Part shown: one piece after another, positions 15,744-24,655 of the stretch
Numbering within the stretch: position 1 is the stretch's first letter
Layout: each line of letters begins with the position of its first letter
Source: Candidatus Methylobacter titanis
GTDB lineage: Bacteria > Pseudomonadota > Gammaproteobacteria > Methylococcales > Methylomonadaceae
Assembly: GCA_029946125.1 (NCBI GenBank)
Contig: JAQSDX010000036.1
Coordinates: 1 to 36,040 of the forward strand
Direction: 5' to 3'
Length of the DNA: 36,040 bases
Position numbers and translations under genes: made by a program
The notes under the pieces: model-generated
What the model saw: only the letters and a program-made list of their open reading frames with translations
Databases searched by the model: none
What the model was told of the DNA's origin: nothing

Positions 15744-18410
15744 GTGACCGTCTTGAGCAAACATCTTAAAAGTTCGGCAATTAGCATGCATCCATCGATT
15801 TTTGCCGAAAAGGACAGTCTGCAACAAGTCAAACAGCTGCTAAAGCAAAAAGACACTGAACTTCGGCAAAAGTTTAACCCTCACAAATCGGTTTCTAATT
15901 TGCTTAAAGAGAAATCCGATTTTATTGATAACGTCTTAGGCTGTTGCTGGCAACATTTTCTCGGCGAACACGCCAGCCAACTTGCACTATGCGCCGTTGG
16001 CGGTTACGGCAGAAAAGAATTATTCCCCTATTCCGACATTGATATAGTTGTACTGCTGGATTCCGAAGACACCAGCCCCTATCAGGAAGCTTTATCAAAT
16101 TTCTTTACCTTTCTCTGGGACATCGGCTTAAAACTGGGACAAAGCGTCCGTACCGTCAAACAATGTGTCGAAGCCGCTGTAGCCGACCAAACCATCATGA
16201 CCAGCCTGATGGAAAGCCGCCTGATTACCGGCAATGCCACGCTGCGCAAAGCATTAAGACAACAAACTACCTCGGATAAAATCTGGCCGTCAGACCAGTT
16301 TTTTGCGGCCAAAATGCAAGAGCAACGACAGCGTTACGCCAAATTTCATGACACCGCCTACAATCTCGAACCCAATATCAAAGAAGGGCCGGGAGGATTG
16401 CGCGACAGACAAGTCATCTCCTGGGTATTCAAGCGCCATTACAATGCCTCATCGATCAAAGAGCTGATTAAATACGGCTTCTTGCCTGAGTCCGAATATT
16501 TAGAGTTGGTTGCCGCGCTTGAAGTACTCTGGCGAATTCGCTACGCACTACATCTTTTAACCAGCCGCTGCGAAGACCGACTGATTTTCGACTACCAGCG
16601 CGATCTTGCTCAACAATTCGGCTTTAGCTCCGAACATCAGGAACACAATGAGGATGTCGAACAGTTTATGCAGTTTTATTTTAAAACGGTGTTGGGACTC
16701 GAACGCCTCAATGAAATGCTGTTGCAATTATTTAATGAGCGCTTCGTTTCTGCAAAAACTGTTTACAAATCAATCCCGCTTAACGACAAATTTGCCATCA
16801 TCAACGGCTACCTTGAAGCCATTGACGACACGCTTTTCGACCGACATCCGCTAGCCTTACTAGAGCTTTTTTTAGTTCTGGAACAAAATTCATCGATCAA
16901 AGGCGTCAGGGCAACGACCATACGCTTGGTTCGTAAAAGCTTGCATTTAATCGACGATGCATTTCGGCATAACAAAGATGCCAACCGTCTTTTTATAGAA
17001 GCATTCCGCCAACCACGAGGCATTACCGATCAATTAAGGCGTATGAATCGCTATGGAGTTTTAGCCGCCTATATTCCTGGCTTTGCCAATATTGTCGCCC
17101 GCATGCAATATGATTTGTTTCACATTTACACGGTAGACGAACACACTCTTTTTGTTATCCGCAATTTACGCCGCTTTGCTCTGGAAAAACACCTGGATGA
17201 ACTGCCTTTCTGCAATGATATTTTTTTGCTGATTTCAAAACCGGAAATATTGTATCTTGCCGGTCTATTTCATGACATAGCCAAAGGCAAGAACGGCGAC
17301 CATTCCGTTATTGGCGAACAAATTGCCAGAGAGTTTTGCATTCAGCACGATCTGTCTTCGCATGACACCAACTTAGTCTGCTGGCTAGTTCGCAATCACC
17401 TAGTCATGTCGATGACTGCTCAGCGAAAAGACATCAGCGACCCAGATATTATCCATCAATTCGCCCAGACTGTCGGCAGCACCGAATACCTGAATTACTT
17501 GTATCTGCTGACCGTGGCCGATATTCGCGCCACCAACCCTGAACTGTGGAATGCATGGAAAGATGCCCTATTAAAAGAGCTTTATTCGGTGACCTACAGC
17601 ACCTTGCACAGAGGCCTGCAAAACCCCGTAACCTTGACTGACCGTCTACTCGAAAACAAAAAAGAAGCAAAAGACGAACTAATCAAACTCGGTATATTCG
17701 AACCCACCATGCTCAGATTTTGGCTACATGCCGGTGATGATTATTTTCTAAGGTATTCGGCCGATGAAATAGCCTGGCATACCATCGCCATAGTCTCATC
17801 CAAAGAAGATGAGCTACCACTGGTTCTGCTGCGCCCGCAAACCCAACGCGGCAGTGCGGAAGTCTTTATTTACACAAAAAATGAAGAGGCTATTTTTTCG
17901 CTGAGCACAGCCACACTCGACCAACTGGGACTGACCATTCTCGATGCGAGAATCATGACCACGACCGATGACTACGTGCTTAACAGTTTTCTGGTTCTTG
18001 AACAATCGGGGGAACCCATCAATGAACTATTCAGGGAAGTGCATATTTGTACCGCGCTACGTCACAATCTGTTGCATCACGAAGTAAAAACACACAAAAA
18101 CATTCATCGCCAATCAAGGCAAGCCAAACATTTTCCTATTCCTACCCGCATTCAATTTCATGCAGATCCTTTAAACAGGCATACGATTTTAGAACTTATC
18201 ACCACGGATCATGCAGGGCTTTTATCGAAAATAGGTCGCGCATTCGTGCAACAAGACATTCATTTACACAGCGCAAAAATAACCACTATAGGCAGCCGGG
18301 CTGAAGACATGTTTTACATCACCGACAACCAATCACACCCCATCACAGACCCTGTCAGACAAGAACAAATAGGCGAAGGGATATTAAAAATACTGGACGC
18401 TACCGACTAA
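15744..18410 (+). CDS. glnD: Bifunctional [protein-PII] uridylyltransferase/uridylyl-removing enzyme
   Basis: This glutamine sensor uridylylates PII when nitrogen is short and removes UMP when glutamine is high. The protein has 888 residues (E. coli 890). The nucleotidyltransferase motif GGYGRKELFPYSDID lies at 86-100, the HD domain (FHDIAKGKNGDHS, with H510 and D511) catalyses uridylyl removal, and two ACT domains fill the last 180 residues. The GTG at 15744 gives the best length and lies just after the map stop; ATG 15786 is an alternative, since neither has a strong ribosome binding site. Confidence 0.94.
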   Translation: MTVLSKHLKSSAISMHPSIFAEKDSLQQVKQLLKQKDTELRQKFNPHKSVSNLLKEKSDFIDNVLGCCWQHFLGEHASQLALCAVGGYGRKELFPYSDIDIVVLLDSEDTSPYQEALSNFFTFLWDIGLKLGQSVRTVKQCVEAAVADQTIMTSLMESRLITGNATLRKALRQQTTSDKIWPSDQFFAAKMQEQRQRYAKFHDTAYNLEPNIKEGPGGLRDRQVISWVFKRHYNASSIKELIKYGFLPESEYLELVAALEVLWRIRYALHLLTSRCEDRLIFDYQRDLAQQFGFSSEHQEHNEDVEQFMQFYFKTVLGLERLNEMLLQLFNERFVSAKTVYKSIPLNDKFAIINGYLEAIDDTLFDRHPLALLELFLVLEQNSSIKGVRATTIRLVRKSLHLIDDAFRHNKDANRLFIEAFRQPRGITDQLRRMNRYGVLAAYIPGFANIVARMQYDLFHIYTVDEHTLFVIRNLRRFALEKHLDELPFCNDIFLLISKPEILYLAGLFHDIAKGKNGDHSVIGEQIAREFCIQHDLSSHDTNLVCWLVRNHLVMSMTAQRKDISDPDIIHQFAQTVGSTEYLNYLYLLTVADIRATNPELWNAWKDALLKELYSVTYSTLHRGLQNPVTLTDRLLENKKEAKDELIKLGIFEPTMLRFWLHAGDDYFLRYSADEIAWHTIAIVSSKEDELPLVLLRPQTQRGSAEVFIYTKNEEAIFSLSTATLDQLGLTILDARIMTTTDDYVLNSFLVLEQSGEPINELFREVHICTALRHNLLHHEVKTHKNIHRQSRQAKHFPIPTRIQFHADPLNRHTILELITTDHAGLLSKIGRAFVQQDIHLHSAKITTIGSRAEDMFYITDNQSHPITDPVRQEQIGEGILKILDATD

Positions 18411-18466
18411 TACCAAGCCTTGCTCGGCTAAACAGGCCAACTTTCCAGATGTTATGACTGAATGCC

Positions 18467-18492
18467 GTGGGCGCGAATAAATTCGCGCCCAC
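18467..18492. repeat. GTGGGAGCG-family palindromic repeat, copy B
   Basis: This 26-bp near-perfect palindrome starts GTGGGCGCGAATAAATTCGC and ends GCCCAC. It lies between convergent glnD and rlmD and may help end both transcripts. Confidence 0.7.
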
Positions 18493-18527
18493 AATATGTT
18501 AAACCCTTAATGGCAGTGGTGCGGCGG

Positions 18528-18570
18528 GTGGGAACGAGAAAATTACCGAGCCTTTAAATCCCACTTTTTT
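18528..18570 (+). terminator. Possible terminator for glnD
   Basis: GTGGGA and TCCCAC, 25 nt apart, precede six T and run into the rlmD stop codon. The loop is long, so this is a weak call. Confidence 0.35.
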
Positions 18571-19903
18571 ATTTCTCAAACAGAGCCATCGATTCCACAT
18601 GCCCGGTCTGCGGAAACATATCCATTACCCCGGCTTTCACCAGTTTATAGCCCAGTTCATTAACCAGGATTCCCGCATCGCGGGCTAGCGTCGATGGGTT
18701 ACAAGACACATAAACAATCTGCTCGGGCTGCCATTTTTTAAAATGATGCAACACATCCGAAGCCCCCGCTCTGGACGGGTCGAGCATGATTTTGTTGTAT
18801 TTCCGATTAGCCCAGGGTTGATCGGAAATATCCTTGCTTAAATCGGCCGCATAAAATTCGACGTTCTCGATGCCGTTATGTCGGGCGTTTTCTTTGGCAT
18901 GATTGACCAAAGGCTGGTCGCCTTCCACACCGACCACGCTTCCTGCAAATTTTGCCATCGGCAAGGTAAAGTTGCCCAGACCGCAGAACAAATCCAGCAC
19001 CGAGTCGTTTTCATTCAACGCCAAGGTCTCCAGCACCCGGTTGATCATTTGCTTGTTAATTTCATAATTAACCTGGGTAAACATCGCCGGTTTGAATGTA
19101 AACTCCAAGCCCTGATCCGGCAGCGCATAAGTCGGTATCAGTTCCGGTTCGCCATCCAGCGGCGCGATGGTATCCGGGCCTTTGGATTGCAGACACAGCG
19201 ATAGGTTATGTTCATGAGCAAAGTCGCGCATTCGTTCCTTATCGGCATCGGTCGGCGGCTCCAGCACCCGAAACGCCAGCACGCATTGGTCATCGCCGAT
19301 AGCCACTTCGATCTGCGGAATTTTATCTTTGATGGTCAAACCGCCGATCATTGCCGACAAGTCCATCAGTTTGGTGCCGACGATAGGATGCATCACCACG
19401 CAGCTTTCGATTTCAGCTAAGTAAGGATGCCGTCTTTCCCTGAAACCCACCAGCACCCGGTTTTTTTTCTCGACGTATTTAACGCCCATCCGTGCTTTGC
19501 GACGATAACCCCAATGCGGGCCTTCCAGTGGCTGCCAAAGCTCGGGAATTTCAACCTTGCCGATGCGTTTAAACTGATCAATCAGCAACTCCTGCTTGAT
19601 TCTGATTTGCGCAGATGATTCGACATGCTGAAAACTGCAACCGCCGCACACACCGTAATGAGCGCACAGCGCATCAACCCGGTCGGCGGCGCGACTTAAC
19701 AGCTTGACGACCTTGCCTTCCGCATAATCCTTGCGGCTTTCGGTATAAATAAACTCCACTTCTTCGCCCGGTAACGCCTCATCGATAAATATCACCTTAC
19801 CATCGACATGCGCCACCCCTCGCCCGTCATGGGCCAGGGATTCTATAGTCACATTAACCGGCGTTTCCGGTAACTTCTTTTTTGCTCTTCTTCTATTTGC
19901 CAT
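18569..19903 (-). CDS. rlmD: 23S rRNA (uracil(1939)-C(5))-methyltransferase RlmD
   Basis: This SAM-dependent RNA methyltransferase has 444 residues from ATG 19903, two nt past the ydbL stop; an upstream in-frame ATG at 19942 would lie inside ydbL. A basic N-terminus and TRAM domain (about 10-70) are followed by the [4Fe-4S] cysteines C80, C86, C89 and C168, the SAM motif DLFCGLGNFTLP (304-315), and the catalytic Cys401 in SCNPSTLARD. The C-terminal GHVESMALF contains the general base Glu. It ends the cysM-ydbH-ydbL-rlmD strand. The relA gene often found after rlmD is not here. Confidence 0.95.
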   Translation of the reverse strand: MANRRRAKKKLPETPVNVTIESLAHDGRGVAHVDGKVIFIDEALPGEEVEFIYTESRKDYAEGKVVKLLSRAADRVDALCAHYGVCGGCSFQHVESSAQIRIKQELLIDQFKRIGKVEIPELWQPLEGPHWGYRRKARMGVKYVEKKNRVLVGFRERRHPYLAEIESCVVMHPIVGTKLMDLSAMIGGLTIKDKIPQIEVAIGDDQCVLAFRVLEPPTDADKERMRDFAHEHNLSLCLQSKGPDTIAPLDGEPELIPTYALPDQGLEFTFKPAMFTQVNYEINKQMINRVLETLALNENDSVLDLFCGLGNFTLPMAKFAGSVVGVEGDQPLVNHAKENARHNGIENVEFYAADLSKDISDQPWANRKYNKIMLDPSRAGASDVLHHFKKWQPEQIVYVSCNPSTLARDAGILVNELGYKLVKAGVMDMFPQTGHVESMALFEK

Positions 19904-19905
19904 GT

Positions 19906-20487
19906 TTATTTTTGTTTCCAACTTCCTGAAGATTGATACCACCAGCCCGGTTGAGCATTACTCACCCAGCGAGCGGCAAAGGTTGATTTGATTTGCGCCG
20001 CCCAATCGGGATGACCGTTGGCATTGGCAATCGCCTGATAAAGACCTTGCCGATCGGCATTTTCTGCGGCGACCAGTTTATTGACCTGATTCCTGTCTTT
20101 AAGCGGTACGCTTGCAGCATCCCTGACCGCCAGCAGACCGTCCGCCTGTATGCCGATAAAGCCTGCCGCATACAACGGTTGCAAACTGGCAAAGCGGCTT
20201 TCCATAGTGGCGCGCAACTGCCTGATTTCAGCGCTATCGATGTTCAGGTCGGCTTCAGCGGCCTGAACCGGGGACACCACCACATTGATCGCCGCATCAA
20301 TCAACTGATAAATACTCACCTGCCAATCCGGCAAACTGGCCTTAGGTTCTGTTTTTTGCGGCGTGATACCTTGAATGTCTTTGATGATTTCATCTGCCGC
20401 TTTTTCTGCGGCGGCAGCCGGAAAATAAATGTTGATGGTGACACAGGCAGTCAACAATAACGCGCTTAATACTGATATTTTTCTCAT
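19906..20487 (-). CDS. ydbL: YdbL family (DUF1318) lipoprotein
   Basis: The protein has 193 residues from ATG 20487, chosen because GGGAG lies 6 nt upstream. The N-terminus MRKISVLSALLLTAC has a lipobox ending at Cys15, followed by VTINIYFPAAAAEKAADEII, a run typical of long DUF1318 proteins. The last 80 residues match the YdbL core: GLLAVRDAASVPLKDR and QAIANANGHPDWA, ending near PGWWYQSS. YdbL works with the intermembrane lipid-transport protein YdbH. It lies downstream of ydbH and directly before rlmD. The lipid anchor and extra N-terminal region make it longer than the small periplasmic E. coli YdbL. Confidence 0.85.
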   Translation of the reverse strand: MRKISVLSALLLTACVTINIYFPAAAAEKAADEIIKDIQGITPQKTEPKASLPDWQVSIYQLIDAAINVVVSPVQAAEADLNIDSAEIRQLRATMESRFASLQPLYAAGFIGIQADGLLAVRDAASVPLKDRNQVNKLVAAENADRQGLYQAIANANGHPDWAAQIKSTFAARWVSNAQPGWWYQSSGSWKQK

Positions 20488-20504
20488 AACGGACTCCCGG
20501 TTAT

Positions 20505-20615
20505 TCAATAATTACTTGGATTGATGCCGACTCTCCGTACCATCAATACATTCCAGTCAACATGGAGATTATAGCCGATCGCATCGATTCGCGGCAGACC
20601 GCTGTCGGTAATAAC
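20505..20615 (-). pseudogene. Decayed duplicate of the ydbH 3' end
   Basis: Read on the minus strand, this translates as VITDSGLPRIDAIGYNLHVD, then WNVLMVRRVGINPSNY and a stop. It aligns with the last residues of the adjacent ydbH product (IITPGGLPRINVIGYNPRVD, then WNVLMERLKRITT). The DNA is clearly similar along about 110 bp but has diverged. It has no start of its own and is a tandem partial duplication in the ydbH-ydbL gap. Confidence 0.8.
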
Positions 20616-20650
20616 AAAAATTAGAGCGATGAAACCTCGACTATTCGTAG

Positions 20651-22690
20651 CTATTCAACAATCACTTCATCCGAGGTCGTAATTCGCTTTAACCGCTCCA
20701 TCAATACATTCCAGTCAACACGCGGGTTATAGCCGATCACATTGATTCGCGGCAGGCCGCCGGGGGTGATAATGGCGTAGCCGGATTCTGTGGCCTCTAC
20801 GCCCATCAGCTGACACACGCCATCATGTAAATAGCATCCCAGACCCAGTTTGTCGTAGCCGAAAGTTTCAAAAAAGCTTAAGAAACTTTGGGACAGTATA
20901 TCCGCCGCGCCACCGCCTCCGATATTGGCGATGTTTTTTACCGCCTTCTGACTGATCCTGTGCCGGGAATCATCGTCATCCGGCGTCCCCAGCCAGGCGT
21001 AAAAAGTGACCGGCTGCCAGTTTTCCATATACAACTGGCGGACATAGCCCGATAACTTGCCGGTAATGCCGCCAAATTCAAACTTGCTGGTTAGCTGATC
21101 CAGATCAAGGTTGTCAATTTCCAGATCGCTATGGAACTTGGGGAAATCGGTAAACAATCCCGACGAGGCCAGGTTGCTGATCTTAATTTCACCGTCGAAA
21201 ACCTTGACGATCAATTCACCGCCCAGACTCAGGGTTTTATTGCTGTACTCGACGCGGGGAATTTGACCGCTGATAGTTCCCGATAGCGGCGCCCAGTTCA
21301 GGGCCAGGGATAATTGCTCAAGCGACACATTGCTTACGTCACCCTCAAAAGAGACTTCGGGTTCTTGTTGTTTTTTTGCCTGAAAGCTGAAGTGATTGAC
21401 AGCGATTGCACCGCCCAAAAAAGGCAGGCGGGTCTTTTTTAGCAGTTTGATATCGCCAGCCCGGCCCAGAAACGAAAGCCTGGATGGGCCTATCGGCAAG
21501 GCACGCACTCGCAGTTGTTGCCAGGCTATTTCCGAGGACTGGCTAAAGGTTTCATCACTCGACCAGTTAAGCCGACCGGCGCCGCCCTGAACTTCGCCGC
21601 GACCTGCTTCATCTTTAATATCAAGATGATTAAAACTTGCCGCCAACGCGGTTAAGGCTTGTTGGTTGATAGAAAAATCGGCTGTTAAATGGCCTGCGAG
21701 CGTAACACCTTGCAATACCGTCTGCTCAAAAAACGGTTTCAGATAGATTGCAGAAAAATCCTGCAAATTGTCGCTGTTCAACGAGAGCCTAGCCTTATCA
21801 AGGCTTATGCCATCCTTATATTGAATGGTTGCGCTGCCGCTTAATGCGCCGACATTTGAATGCTGGTAACTTGCCGAGTGGATTTCGACGCGTTGGTTTG
21901 ATGCGTCCCAGTCGCCCCGTGCATCCAAAACACTATGTTGCCCGGCCGCTTCCAGATACAACGGCTCCAAATACAGCGCGCCGCCGTTAAACTCAACATA
22001 AGTTTGCCATTGCCACACGCCGTTATTATTTTGGGCATTCAGCGTTGCTGCCACCATTAACGCCTCAGTAGCCAACCGACCGTCTTGGGTTTGCCCGGTC
22101 AGGCCATTAAGTCCGGCAGTTACAGCAAACTTGTTCACCGACTCATGACTGCCGGATGCCGTTAACTTAATATCGAGTTTACCGGCTTGCAGTTTGAATA
22201 TTGCCTGCGGCATCAGCTGTTGAATCAACTTGCCATCTACAGCCTTGGCGTTAATCTGCAACTGCCAGTGCTCGCCCCGCTCTTCGCCTTCAACGGCTAT
22301 ATTTCCACCGGCCAGCTGCAAACCGCTTAGTTTGAACGAGCTGTGTTTTTCCGTGACCTGAAATGAAAAATTGGCGGCTGGCGACTGCCAATGTTTTGAA
22401 CGCATTTTTGCCCTGCCCTGTTTACACAATAGTTCCTTGTTTTGCCAGGTGAAAGCCGTACAACGGATATTGACCAGATTGAGGTCATTGAACGGTTTAG
22501 GCAGGCTTAACCGGGCAATCGTTAAGGCCAGTTTTTGCGGACTTTGCGCAAGGTCGGTCAGAGTGATATTGATGTTTTCTAATCGCCATTGCGACCCTGT
22601 AAGGGTTCTGACATCAAGCGCTACACTATCCAGCGCATTGGCGGTGGGCAGTGTTAAGACAAAGATGATGATCGGGACGAGCCTAATCAT
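20651..22690 (-). CDS. ydbH: YdbH family intermembrane (AsmA/TamB-like) phospholipid transport protein
   Basis: The protein has 679 residues from ATG 22690. An upstream in-frame start at 22759 would translate a palindromic repeat, so it is rejected. The start MIRLVPIIIFVLTLPTANA is a signal or anchor segment. The rest is beta-rich, as in AsmA-like bridge proteins, with the DctA-YdbH domain at the C-terminus (NWQPVTFYAWLGTPDDDD, GYDKLGLGCYLHDGVCQLMG, PRINVIGYN). E. coli YdbH spans the periplasm and shares phospholipid transport with TamB and YhdP. The E. coli operon is ydbH-ynbE-ydbL; no ynbE frame is present in the 163-nt gap here. Confidence 0.85.
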   Translation of the reverse strand: MIRLVPIIIFVLTLPTANALDSVALDVRTLTGSQWRLENINITLTDLAQSPQKLALTIARLSLPKPFNDLNLVNIRCTAFTWQNKELLCKQGRAKMRSKHWQSPAANFSFQVTEKHSSFKLSGLQLAGGNIAVEGEERGEHWQLQINAKAVDGKLIQQLMPQAIFKLQAGKLDIKLTASGSHESVNKFAVTAGLNGLTGQTQDGRLATEALMVAATLNAQNNNGVWQWQTYVEFNGGALYLEPLYLEAAGQHSVLDARGDWDASNQRVEIHSASYQHSNVGALSGSATIQYKDGISLDKARLSLNSDNLQDFSAIYLKPFFEQTVLQGVTLAGHLTADFSINQQALTALAASFNHLDIKDEAGRGEVQGGAGRLNWSSDETFSQSSEIAWQQLRVRALPIGPSRLSFLGRAGDIKLLKKTRLPFLGGAIAVNHFSFQAKKQQEPEVSFEGDVSNVSLEQLSLALNWAPLSGTISGQIPRVEYSNKTLSLGGELIVKVFDGEIKISNLASSGLFTDFPKFHSDLEIDNLDLDQLTSKFEFGGITGKLSGYVRQLYMENWQPVTFYAWLGTPDDDDSRHRISQKAVKNIANIGGGGAADILSQSFLSFFETFGYDKLGLGCYLHDGVCQLMGVEATESGYAIITPGGLPRINVIGYNPRVDWNVLMERLKRITTSDEVIVE

Positions 22691-22697
22691 TATCTTT

Positions 22698-22744
22698 GTG
22701 GGAGCGGCTTTAGCCACGATTATCGCGGCTAAAACCGCTCCCAC
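22698..22744. repeat. GTGGGAGCG-family palindromic repeat, copy C
   Basis: The 47-bp unit has arms GTGGGAGCGGCTTTAGCC and GGCTAAAACCGCTCCCAC (one mismatch) around an 11-nt loop. It lies between the cysM stop and the ydbH start, 7 nt from the latter, and could hide or end translation and transcription there. Confidence 0.75.
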
Positions 22745-22758
22745 ATACACCAACAACA

Positions 22759-23658
22759 TTACCCCGGAAAAACCCCCGTGGATAAATACCGATCGCCACG
22801 GTCGCAGATAATCACCACAATCACCGCATTTTCAACTTCCTCAGACAATCTCAATGCCGCATGAACAGCGCCACCGGATGAGATTCCGGCAAAAATACCT
22901 TCTTGGGCCGCCAAAGCGCGGGTGACGTTTTCAGCTGAAATCTGATCGACATCGATAATCCTGTCAACCCGCTCGGCCTGATAGATTGTCGGCAAATATT
23001 CCTTGGGCCAGCGCCGGATGCCGGGTATTTTAGACTCGCCTTCCGGCTGCACGCCGATGACCTGAATATCGCTGTTTTGTTCTTTCAGGAACTTTGACGT
23101 ACCCATAATGGTGCCGGTCGTGCCCATGGAGCTGACGAAATGGGTTATTGTTCCCTGCGTATCGCGCCAGATTTCAGGCCCGGTGCCTTCATAATGGGCA
23201 CGCGGATTGTCGGGATTGGAAAACTGATCCAGCACCCTGCCTTTGCCGGCAGCTTCCATTTCCCTGGACAAATCAATCGCCGCTTCCATGCTGCCTGCCG
23301 CAGGCGTAAGGATGATCTCGGCACCGTAAGCTTTCATCGAAGCACGGCGCTCTTCGCTCATGTTATCCGGCATAATCAAGGTCATTTTATAACCTTTGAT
23401 TGCCGCTGCCATCGCCAGCGCAATACCGGTGTTACCGCTGGTCGCTTCAATCAAGCGGTCGCCGGGTTTAATCTCGCCTCTTTCCTCGGCATGTTTAATC
23501 ATACTGAGCGCCGGGCGGTCTTTGACCGAACCCGCCGGATTATTGCCTTCCAGCTTGACCAAAATAGTATTGTTGGTATTGCCGGGCAAGCGTTGCAGTC
23601 TGACTAGAGGCGTATTGCCGACAAAAGATTCAATGGTTGGGAAAGTCATGATAGTCAT
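22759..23658 (-). CDS. cysM: Cysteine synthase B (O-acetylserine sulfhydrylase)
   Basis: This PLP enzyme makes cysteine from O-acetylserine and sulfide or thiosulfate. The protein has 299 residues. Lys46 in AGSVKDRPA is the PLP lysine, TSGNTG (73-78) binds substrate, and SSMGTTGTIMG forms the phosphate loop. The sequence GIRRWPKEYLPTIY and the short C-terminus point to CysM rather than CysK. The start may be M1 or M4 (MTFPTIES); neither has a strong ribosome binding site. It heads the run cysM-ydbH-ydbL-rlmD. Confidence 0.95.
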   Translation of the reverse strand: MTIMTFPTIESFVGNTPLVRLQRLPGNTNNTILVKLEGNNPAGSVKDRPALSMIKHAEERGEIKPGDRLIEATSGNTGIALAMAAAIKGYKMTLIMPDNMSEERRASMKAYGAEIILTPAAGSMEAAIDLSREMEAAGKGRVLDQFSNPDNPRAHYEGTGPEIWRDTQGTITHFVSSMGTTGTIMGTSKFLKEQNSDIQVIGVQPEGESKIPGIRRWPKEYLPTIYQAERVDRIIDVDQISAENVTRALAAQEGIFAGISSGGAVHAALRLSEEVENAVIVVIICDRGDRYLSTGVFPG

Positions 23659-23709
23659 AGAATAAAAGGGTAAAGTCGAAAGGCAAAAGGTGCTGGGCTC
23701 AAGGTTTAA

Positions 23710-23737
23710 GGCTAAGGGCTAAGGGCTAAGGGCTAAA
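23710..23737 (+). repeat. 7-bp tandem repeat (GGCTAAG) in an imperfect hairpin
   Basis: Four units of GGCTAAG (the last with one change) lie in the gap between cysM and the HAD gene. The surrounding sequence (about 23680-23803) is rich in AAGGC/GCCTT-type words on opposite sides, so it can fold. A similar word pattern recurs at about 30198-30270. Confidence 0.75.
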
Positions 23738-23805
23738 ATTGAAAAAACAATTAAGCCTTAATGCAAGTTTTTTTTGCCCTTCGTCCTTCGCCTTTCGCCT
23801 TATTT

Positions 23806-24492
23806 CTATTTTTGAAAATGATGCGTCGGACATTGCCCGTTTCTTAGACTGATAATCGGCCAGTTAGCCGCATCGGCAAATTCGGCCAGTTTTTCATCAG
23901 GATCGACTGCAACCGGATGATCCACCAATTTAAGCAGCGGCAAGTCGTTATGGGAATCGCTGTAAAACCAGCTGTCCTGCATGGTTTCGCTTGAGTCTGT
24001 TAACCATGCCTCCAATAACTTAACCTTGCCCTCGCGAAAACAAGGAATGCCGTTAAAGCCGCCGGTGTATCGACCGTCGATAAATTCCGGCGTAGTCGCC
24101 AGTAAGTTTTCAATGCCGTAGAGCTGGACTATCGGCTCGGTTACAAAGCGGTTGGTTGCGGTGATAACCAATAAGGTATCGCCCCGGCTTCTATGTTTGT
24201 CGATCAGCTGTTGCGCCGGCGTTAACAGCAGAGGCCTGATGGCTTGTTCTATAAATTGCGCCCGCCACTGATAGAGTTGCTCGGGGTTATTGTCCGCTAA
24301 AGGTTTTAGCGAAAAGCGGAGAAACTGGGCAATATCCAAGGTGCCTTGTTTGTAGTCATCGTAAAACTTGGCGTTGGCGCTTTCATAATAACTTTTATCA
24401 ACGATGCCCTGATCTACCAGAAACTGCCCCCATAAGTAGTCGCTGTCATCGGCAATCAGCGTGTTATCCAAATCAAAAATCGCTAAGCTCAC
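23806..24492 (-). CDS. HAD superfamily (subfamily IB) phosphatase
   Basis: This cytosolic hydrolase has 228 residues. The nucleophile motif FDLDNTLI has D7 and D9, a helical cap (about 20-90) follows, motif II is VITATNR, the lysine motif is near GKVKLLEAW, and motif III is YSDSHNDLPLL. This is the SerB/HisB-like IB class; related proteins include phosphoserine phosphatases and histidinol-phosphatases. The substrate cannot be set from sequence. It is divergent from rppH. Confidence 0.85.
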   Translation of the reverse strand: MSLAIFDLDNTLIADDSDYLWGQFLVDQGIVDKSYYESANAKFYDDYKQGTLDIAQFLRFSLKPLADNNPEQLYQWRAQFIEQAIRPLLLTPAQQLIDKHRSRGDTLLVITATNRFVTEPIVQLYGIENLLATTPEFIDGRYTGGFNGIPCFREGKVKLLEAWLTDSSETMQDSWFYSDSHNDLPLLKLVDHPVAVDPDEKLAEFADAANWPIISLRNGQCPTHHFQK

Positions 24493-24574
24493 GGTTAATC
24501 CTGTCTCAAGTCATTAAAAAGAGCCGTGCCCTATGGCGTATGCACTTTATTTATGGAACAATGCAGTCATTAAT

Positions 24575-24602
24575 TTACATTACTGACCTATCTTTTTATA
24601 AT
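24575..24602 (+). promoter_or_regulatory. Predicted rppH promoter
   Basis: TTACAT (24575-24580), a 16-nt spacer and a perfect TATAAT (24597-24602) lie about 54 nt ahead of the rppH ATG. Confidence 0.6.
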
Positions 24603-24655
24603 TTTACCATTAGCAAGATTAAAGAACTAGGAAAGGTAAAAACACAGGTTTTAAC

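Noticed and set aside
22691-22759. An extended N-terminus for YdbH starting at 22759
   Set aside because: Those codons translate a GTGGGAGCG-family palindrome and overlap the cysM stop; the signal-like start at 22690 fits better.
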